In this document: one piece after another, positions 58,308 to 64,000 of the stretch | How positions within the stretch are numbered: position 1 is the first letter of the stretch | How the letters are laid out: each line of letters starts with the position of its first letter | DNA from: Bacteroides sp. AN502(2024) | GTDB taxonomy: Bacteria; Bacteroidota; Bacteroidia; Bacteroidales; Bacteroidaceae | Length of the DNA: 64,000 bases | Assembly: GCF_041227145.1 (NCBI RefSeq) | Contig: NZ_JBGFSP010000003.1 | Coordinates: 1,550,001-1,614,000 of the forward strand | Reading direction: 5' to 3' | Notes under the pieces: model-generated | What the model saw: the letters and a program-made list of their open reading frames with translations, nothing else | What the model was told of the DNA's origin: nothing | The model's database searches: none | Program-made: the position numbers and the translations under genes

Positions 58308-58658
58308 CGCCTTCAGCCTTCAGCTCTTCACCAAAGTCCTTGTTCATCGGCGTTTGGGCCTGAAAGCACTCCTGAAAGCAAATGTGTATAACTCCGGCTC
58401 CTTCTATACTTACTTCCAACAGAGGCTCTATTATTGCAAAACAAAGCCTGCATTTCATTGTAACAGAGGCGCTGTTATAACCAAACAGAGCCTACATTCA
58501 CCTCACAATAGATAGTTCTACCGGCAAGTCTGAAAAAGGCTGAAAGCACTACCCCCCTGCCTACAATACCTTCCTGCAAGGGTCAATATGTTCCGCTTTC
58601 AGCCGCTATCTCCTTCTAGCAAGGCGTTTGCGGATAAAACTGAAACGGCTGAAAGCGG
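58308..58658. repeat. Noncoding repeat-rich region (GGCTGAAAGC motifs and a 44-bp direct repeat)
   Basis: The 58012-58891 gap has no gene I can support. It holds GGCTGAAAGC at 58538 and 58647 and its complement at 58595, plus shorter forms at 58308, 58358 and 58371. CCGCTTTCAGCCG (58593-58605) and CGGCTGAAAGCGG (58646-58658) form a perfect 13-base inverted repeat. Two diverged 44-base direct repeats starting ACAGAGGC lie at 58419 and 58463. Past 58660 nothing is visible up to the next gene. Confidence 0.7.
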
Positions 58659-58891
58659 ATTATAGTATGAAAATTCAATAAGAGGGTTTGGACCGGTTTC
58701 AATCACTGCTCTTTCCATTAAAAAAAGTGGAAAAATTTCGAAGTGTTTGACAATTAGACTTTTGATAAATCCACACTTTACACCATCAGAGTGGAAGAAT
58801 ACATATCAGCAAAGTGGCTTCTTACTGATTCCAAACACTATCATTATTACTGCCACGAGATGAAATGAATAAAGAAAAGTCACCATTATTC

Positions 58892-60469
58892 TTAATTAGA
58901 GTATTCCAAGGTTCTTTTAATATCCCCTTTAATTCGTAGTGCTTTAGTATTTGGTACTTTTATTTTAATTAATAATGTTTTATGCCCGATTTCATGCATT
59001 TTGACAGAATCACCTGCATCACGATAAAGACAAAATAACTTATATTTTGGCAATAATCGAATAGGGATCATATTTTCTGCTAAACTATAACAGTTTTGTG
59101 CTTTCCCTATTTGTCCCTGTTTCTTGTAAATATCTCCTAAATCGCAATATAATTCAGCACTTGGAATAACTTCTGCAGCCCGTCTTAATATAGTAAGACT
59201 CTTAATGGATGGTAAATTCTGATAACAATATTGGGCGTATATATCAAATAAGCGTGGTGTAGCTTCCAATCTTTTCTGGTGTTTCTCAATATATGCTTCT
59301 GCTTTTTTGCGATGTTGGAATGAAGACGAATGAAGTTGTCTAATGCTCTTTTCTAAACGATAGTAATTATGTCCATTCTTAACAATAATGACTAAACATA
59401 TTATACCTATTATCCCCTCTATTAATTGTATTTTACAGTTAGTGGATATACATATAGCTTTCTTATATTGCATTCCACCTAATAGCAAGGGAATTAACAA
59501 CCATAACAATAATACATCAAATGGATATGAGAACAAGGAAAAAGTAATCAAAGAAATGAATGCTCCTAAATAAATATTATTGTATTTCTGATAAGATGTA
59601 TATCTGAATAAAATTAATATAATACCTAAAATTAGAATTATTCCTATTACTCCTTGCTCTACTCCTATACGTAAAAATTCATTATAGGGATAAGCTACAT
59701 TATCTGCAAGGTTTTCATATTTTGAATGAGGATGAGTTTTAAAGTATTCTGCTTGATAATACATATATTTCTTTTCAAATGTTCCGATACCATGCCCTGT
59801 TAAAGGAGCATCAGCTATTATTTCGATTGAAACACGCCATATTAATAAACGTCCATCTGCAGAATCCTTTTTATAATAATAGATAAATGAAATGAATAGA
59901 CATATTGGTATGATGATACCTATTTTTTGCATTAAAGTAAATGAACGTCTTCCTCCTTTTCTATTAAAAAGAAACAAACTAATTGAAGCTATTAATACCG
60001 ACAACCACCCAGCTCGGGATTCTGTAAATATTATAGTAAAAGATAAAAGTATAAAAACTATAAATAAGATCCATTTTAGTCGAGTAGATTTTCGATGTTC
60101 CCAATAAAGACCTAGTACTACAGTTATTGCTATGGATAAGTACCCCCCTAATGGCCCCGGGTTATTAAATGTGCCTGTCATCTCAAATGTTGAATGCGAA
60201 CAATCTATCCAATGATTTTTTTGGCAGAAGCAAATTACTACTTCTATTACTCCTAACGTGATAATTCCCCATAAAACCCACTGTTTTTGAGTGATCTTTT
60301 TTGCTATAGTATAGCATAAAATAAATGCGCATAATTTAGAGATTTCCCACAGATTCGTCTCATGTTGAGAAGTTACATAGAAATAGCATCCTGCTATTGT
60401 AATATAGCACAATAACAGGATGTCTATTATATTTAGATGAATTTTCTGCATGCTTATTTTTAAGAACAA
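58892..60469 (-). CDS. O-antigen ligase/polymerase-like membrane protein with TPR tail
   Basis: The 525-residue protein has about ten membrane segments and the Wzy_C-type loop DGRLLIWRVSIEIIADAPLTGHGIGTFEKKY, then YPYNEFLRIGVEQGV, as in O-antigen ligases and bacterial O-oligosaccharyltransferases. After the last membrane segment (about residue 380) comes a TPR-like helical tail (SAELYCDLGDIYKKQGQIGKAQNCY). It transfers or polymerises glycans on the periplasmic side. ATG 60451 is a possible start. It is the third gene after the IS-split lipoprotein. Ligase, polymerase or protein glycosyltransferase cannot be separated from sequence alone. Confidence 0.75.
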   Translation of the reverse strand: MFLKISMQKIHLNIIDILLLCYITIAGCYFYVTSQHETNLWEISKLCAFILCYTIAKKITQKQWVLWGIITLGVIEVVICFCQKNHWIDCSHSTFEMTGTFNNPGPLGGYLSIAITVVLGLYWEHRKSTRLKWILFIVFILLSFTIIFTESRAGWLSVLIASISLFLFNRKGGRRSFTLMQKIGIIIPICLFISFIYYYKKDSADGRLLIWRVSIEIIADAPLTGHGIGTFEKKYMYYQAEYFKTHPHSKYENLADNVAYPYNEFLRIGVEQGVIGIILILGIILILFRYTSYQKYNNIYLGAFISLITFSLFSYPFDVLLLWLLIPLLLGGMQYKKAICISTNCKIQLIEGIIGIICLVIIVKNGHNYYRLEKSIRQLHSSSFQHRKKAEAYIEKHQKRLEATPRLFDIYAQYCYQNLPSIKSLTILRRAAEVIPSAELYCDLGDIYKKQGQIGKAQNCYSLAENMIPIRLLPKYKLFCLYRDAGDSVKMHEIGHKTLLIKIKVPNTKALRIKGDIKRTLEYSN

Positions 60470-60493
60470 TAGCTCATATAGAAACTAAATGAT

Positions 60494-60946
60494 TTATTGC
60501 AGATAATCCTTTACAATATCCGGTCCTATCTCTAATTTTATATTATGTTTCTGTAACTCTTCTATAATCTCTTTTAGATCAGAGTGATGAACGCAACCTA
60601 ATCCATATCGACACGATATTTTTTTATGAGTAACAACACGAATATATATTGCTTTTTTACCTGTATCGTCTTTGAATATAATTTTTTCAATGTCTTTGTA
60701 TAAAAAAGTACTACTCCCCCAAAAGTAGAATGAGTTTTTTAATGTAATACGATTATTATCTAAAATTATATAGTTAAATCCTGTAGCTGCAATTAATGAC
60801 ATAATTCCTAAAAATAACAGGAAAAATATTACATACAAATTAAATGAACCGTGGCTTATTCTTTGATAAATAAAAAAAATGGTAAGAGGAATGGCACATC
60901 CCCAAACTACATAATGTTTGAATATATTTTTTCGATAGACTTTCAT
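60494..60946 (-). CDS. Small membrane protein, possible immunity protein
   Basis: The 150-residue protein has two membrane segments (YVVWGCAIPLTIFFIY near residue 12-28 and VIFFLLFLGIMSLIAA near 39-55) and a cytoplasmic PH-like beta domain with KDIEKIIFKDDTGKKAIYIRV. It starts 17 bases after the stop of the toxin-like lipoprotein gene. Small membrane proteins directly downstream of a toxin with a hydrophobic hairpin are typical immunity partners, but the family is not recognised. Confidence 0.55.
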   Translation of the reverse strand: MKVYRKNIFKHYVVWGCAIPLTIFFIYQRISHGSFNLYVIFFLLFLGIMSLIAATGFNYIILDNNRITLKNSFYFWGSSTFLYKDIEKIIFKDDTGKKAIYIRVVTHKKISCRYGLGCVHHSDLKEIIEELQKHNIKLEIGPDIVKDYLQ

Positions 60947-62274
60947 TGTTTTAATAATTTAGTTATGCATATGAACAATCTTGAGATGACATATAAATAT
61001 AGATATTGGCTCCATTTTCTAACTCTATTTCCAATAAAGTTGGAATATCTGATGTCGTCATTGTTGATATTAATCCCAAAACACAGCTAGTAACTCCAAC
61101 AACTCCTACAATAGGTGCGGAAATCGGACAAAATATAGCAATGACTCCGACTGCACTTAACGCTGTGGAAACAGCTCCTACAATATCCGCATTTGATATA
61201 TCCCCATCTGTAAATGCAACATATGTTTGATATGCTCCTACTCCAAATCCAACTCCCCCCAAAGAATTTCCAAATTTTGTTGCCAATTTGTCAACATTAG
61301 ATTCATTTAAAAAGTTTAAGCAGGAAGTTAAAATTCCATTAGTGTTTAAGCCTACGCTTGCAGCTGTGAGCACAGCTTGCCCTTGACTCATTTTCACTTG
61401 TTGCACTTTTACATTACCATTTTTAAGGTCTGTACGAATTTTCTCAAGTCCTTCTCTTCCTAGCTCTGTGTAATCGGTCTCTTCATTGTCAGCCCACCAA
61501 TCATCTCCTTCACCCCATTCCCACCACGGGTTATCATTGGAATCATCTGTGTTATCGTCCGGATCGGGGTCTGGTTCGGGAAAAGGATCAGGATCCGGTT
61601 CATTCGGTGTAACGTCTACTTCTGGTAGCCACACCGACTCAGGATTTCCATCTCCGTCATAGTCAACGAGAAATTGATCATTATTTGGATCATAATATAA
61701 TCCATCTCCAACTACCCAATAATCATCGTATTGCCAATTATCGCTATCATCATAATTATTGTCATAGTCATCATTATAATTATAGTCATCTTCAAAACTA
61801 CGAGTTTTGATTGAAGTACTTCTTTTTAAATGAATCCCTCCCAATATTGATTTGATTGTGGCAATTCGTTCTTGTGGAGTTTTGCTTTTATCTAATAATG
61901 AAGCTCCTTTCTTTTTTATGCCATTTTCATAACGATTTGCTCTGATTATTAAATCAGTCTGCGGCATTGAATAAATAGCAACGCCTGTAAATGTCCCCTT
62001 ATCAGCACAATTTATAAATTTGTCACATACCTGGTCTTTATTTTTTCTTTCGTATTCTTTGTCAGGAATAAGAGTCAGAATATATTGTCCCAATAATTTC
62101 GTATGAGTATCTTTGACAATCAATAACTTCTGATAAGTTCTTACTACATTTATTGTTGCCTGTCCCAATTCATATGTTACATATATTGCTTTATATCGGA
62201 ATCCTGCATCTATAGGTATGTCATAACATACTAAATTCTTTTGTGAAGAAGCTATAGCATTATCCCATTTAGGG

Positions 62275-63610
62275 CAATATTGTCCTAAATAAATTGGGGG
62301 GAACAAATAAAAAGGAAGTAGAACTAAGGTAAAATGACTACCTTAGTAGCAAGCTACCAACTCATCTACTTCCTATGGCAAATATAACACTTTTCGCACA
62401 GGTAATATCACATCTCCCGAAAGAAAATATCAGGAAAATCATAAAATCTTCGGGGTCAGACAAGCATTGCAAGGGCTACAATACATGGAGTCAGTTTGTT
62501 AGCATGATTTTCAGCCAATTCTCAGGATGTGATTCAGTCAGAGATATCTCAAACGGGCTGAAATCAGCCACCGGCAACCTCAATCATTTGGGAATCAACC
62601 GTGCACCATCCAAGTCAACGGTAGCATATCAGAACGCCAACCGAGACAGTTCGGTTTTTCGCGGCATATTCTACTCGTTGTTTCAGTATTTCGGACAGCA
62701 AGCCCTATGGCAACGAAGAAAGTTCCGTTTCAAGATGCCGATAAAACTGCTCGACTCCACATTGGTGTCATTGACTCTGTCAATATATGACTGGGCACAT
62801 TACACTACCACCAAGGGGGCGGTCAAGATGCACACGCTATTGGACTATGACAGTCTTTTGCCGGAGTTCGTGAATATCACCGATGGCAAAACCACCGACA
62901 ACAAAGCTGCTTTTGATATTGAGTTACATCCGTATAGTATTGTAGTAGCCGACCGAGGCTACTGTGACTACTCATTGCTGAATAATTGGGACAGCAGCAA
63001 CGTGTTCTTTGTAGTGCGTCATAAAGACAATATCCGGTACAAAGCCATAGAGGAGTTGCCTTTGCCTGAAAAACACGCTCAGAATGTACTTATTGACGAA
63101 ATAATCGAGTTCGAACTCTCGGCGGCCAAATCCAAATATCCCAAACGTTTACGTCGCATCGCAGTATGGAACGATGAACACGGTTTTGAAATTGAGTTAC
63201 TCACAAACAACTTCACATTGGCAGCATCAAGCATAGCGGCTCTGTACAAGGCTCGGTGGAACATAGAAATCTTCTTTCGCAACCTCAAGCAACTGCTACG
63301 CATCAAGAGCTTTATCGGCACATCCCGCAATGCCGTAGAGACCCAAATATGGACTGCTATGACTACAATGCTGATTCTGACATGGCTAAAGCACATCGCA
63401 AGATACAAATGGGCATTGGCTAACCTTGTGGTCACGCTCCGGCTGAACACATTTACCAAAATCGACCTCCAAAAATGGCTTGATCAACCATTTACACCAC
63501 CTCCCGAAACCATCGAAAACGATTAGGGGGGATTGATTTTGAACTCTCGAGGCTATACTTAACAGTATAGTCAGTTAGCTCATGCTCAAAATTTATTTAG
63601 GACAATATTG
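62275..63610 (+). mobile_element. IS4-family insertion sequence, copy 3
   Basis: The 1336-base element has CAATATTGTCC termini and the nine-base target duplication CATTTAGGG (62266-62274 and 63611-63619). It is inserted in the toxin-like lipoprotein gene, opposite to its strand. Length and sequence are the same as copy 2, so it probably moved recently. Confidence 0.97.
62375..63526 (+). CDS. Transposase, IS4 family (copy 3)
   Basis: Full 383-residue transposase with the same motifs as copies 1 and 2, identical to copy 2 in protein sequence. Confidence 0.95.
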   Translation: MANITLFAQVISHLPKENIRKIIKSSGSDKHCKGYNTWSQFVSMIFSQFSGCDSVRDISNGLKSATGNLNHLGINRAPSKSTVAYQNANRDSSVFRGIFYSLFQYFGQQALWQRRKFRFKMPIKLLDSTLVSLTLSIYDWAHYTTTKGAVKMHTLLDYDSLLPEFVNITDGKTTDNKAAFDIELHPYSIVVADRGYCDYSLLNNWDSSNVFFVVRHKDNIRYKAIEELPLPEKHAQNVLIDEIIEFELSAAKSKYPKRLRRIAVWNDEHGFEIELLTNNFTLAASSIAALYKARWNIEIFFRNLKQLLRIKSFIGTSRNAVETQIWTAMTTMLILTWLKHIARYKWALANLVVTLRLNTFTKIDLQKWLDQPFTPPPETIEND

Positions 63611-63842
63611 CATTTAGGGATAAAGTCACCTGGTGTTAGTCTTTTTCCTGCCTCTTTTATAGAACGAGTAGACATATAATGTTGCTCCATCTGTTCTTCA
63701 AAAAAAGATTTTGCTTCTTCTAAACTAAAAAATTCACTTTCATGTTGTTCTTTAGTATCTGAAAATTCAGAGTCTGTGCAGCTCCAAATAATAAAAAACA
63801 TAAGGGATATACATAAACTGCTATAAATATATATAGTTTTCT

Positions 63843-63998
63843 TCATAATGTATTATTGTTTAATTTTCGTTCTATTCTTTGTTTGAAATCATGAGTCCGT
63901 TTTCCTTCCCATTTTTTATACGAACTGTCTTTGAATAATGGCCGCACCTTTCTACTGAATGCATTATTGGCATTTCTTAACAAATTAACTTTTTCTGA
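63843..63998 (-). CDS. C-terminal end of an unknown gene (partial)
   Basis: The minus-strand frame enters from the right edge and runs 51 codons (SEKVNLLRNANNAFSRKVRP onward) to a TGA that overlaps the ATG of the lipoprotein gene (ATGA). That overlap and the basic, coding-like composition support a real gene translated together with the lipoprotein. No family can be named from this fragment. Confidence 0.6.
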   Translation of the reverse strand, partial: SEKVNLLRNANNAFSRKVRPLFKDSSYKKWEGKRTHDFKQRIERKLNNNTL

Positions 63999-64000
63999 AG

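Larger units (their letters stand above)
60963..63846 (-). pseudogene. Toxin-like lipoprotein gene, split by IS4 copy 3
   Basis: The N-terminal part (63846-63620) has a lipobox ending FIIWSC (near residue 23) and reads to GDFIPK. After removal of the IS and one target copy, it joins exactly to PKWDNAIASSQKNL, so the intact protein was about 512 residues. The order is lipoprotein signal, N-terminal domain with PKWDNA and CYDIPIDAGFRYKA, an Asp/Asn/Tyr-rich linker, a PDPDPFPEPDPDPDD repeat, and a C-terminal domain with a long hydrophobic hairpin (AVSTALSAVGVIAIFCPISA and following). This looks like a Bacteroidetes surface polymorphic toxin. The C-terminal piece is still open (from 62306), but lacks a signal peptide. 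Confidence 0.7.

Noticed and set aside
57981..58515. Open frames of 102 and 87 residues in the gap upstream of rnhB
   Set aside because: They are low in coding character, overlap the rnhB promoter or the direct repeats, and show no domain.

Overview
The window comes from a Bacteroides chromosome, most like the B. thetaiotaomicron/ovatus/xylanisolvens group. The evidence is the division gene order murD-ftsW-murG-murC-ftsQ-ftsA-ftsZ, the repeated Bacteroides promoter -7 box TAnnTTTG, many lipoproteins with Bacteroidetes-style signal peptides, the recO / tRNA-Glu / rpsT / gyrB neighbourhood, and Bacteroides-type insertion sequences and mobilizable elements. Species assignment is inference.

Layout. 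(1) 1-8.3 kb: cell-wall and division cluster, all on + and all intact, ending in a strong terminator. (2) 8.5-17.7 kb: an accessory secretion locus. An array of five small palindromes precedes a membrane-anchored TPR/HTH regulator. Then follow a DUF3244 protein, a lipoprotein with a predicted aerolysin-type (ETX/MTX2-like) pore-forming half, a MACPF (perforin-fold) lipoprotein, a trypsin-like protease broken by two +1 frameshifts, and three more lipoproteins, the last also broken. Two promoters in this locus share an upstream sequence module. (3) 17.7-21.6 kb: a heavily decayed copy of a two-gene unit (PagL-like acyloxyacyl hydrolase plus lipoprotein), with an IS1182-type element inserted in it. 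(4) recO. (5) 22.8-28.6 kb: a small integrative mobilizable element (tyrosine integrase, helicase, primase, MobC-like protein, MOB-P relaxase, candidate oriT). (6) 28.7-40.2 kb on -: a type I restriction-modification island in the order XRE regulator, hsdM, dinD, hsdS, hsdR, KAP ATPase, AlbA/Schlafen-like ATPase, HEPN-like protein. Three of these eight genes carry single small lesions. (7) 40.3-41.6 kb: IS4-family copy 1. (8) 42.0-44.2 kb: the intact copy of the PagL-like/lipoprotein pair. (9) 44.7-47.3 kb: tRNA-Glu, rpsT, gyrB. (10) 47.7-50.5 kb: a second transposase type and IS4 copy 2. (11) 50.7-58 kb: DUF3109 protein, gpmI, thioredoxin-fold protein, DUF5723 protein, rnhB. (12) A repeat-rich noncoding stretch, then on - an O-antigen-ligase-like membrane protein, a small two-helix membrane protein, a polymorphic-toxin-like lipoprotein gene split by IS4 copy 3, and the end of one more gene.

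How it fits together. The core genes are clean, while accessory genes carry many one-base changes in homopolymers, nonsense codons and IS insertions. That contrast argues for real decay or phase switching more than for poor sequence, but read-level checks are needed for the one-base indels. The most interesting systems are the paired pore-forming lipoprotein locus (10.6-17.7 kb), the type I RM island whose HEPN-like gene has a stop exactly at the predicted catalytic arginine, and the putative toxin/immunity pair interrupted by IS4 near the right edge.
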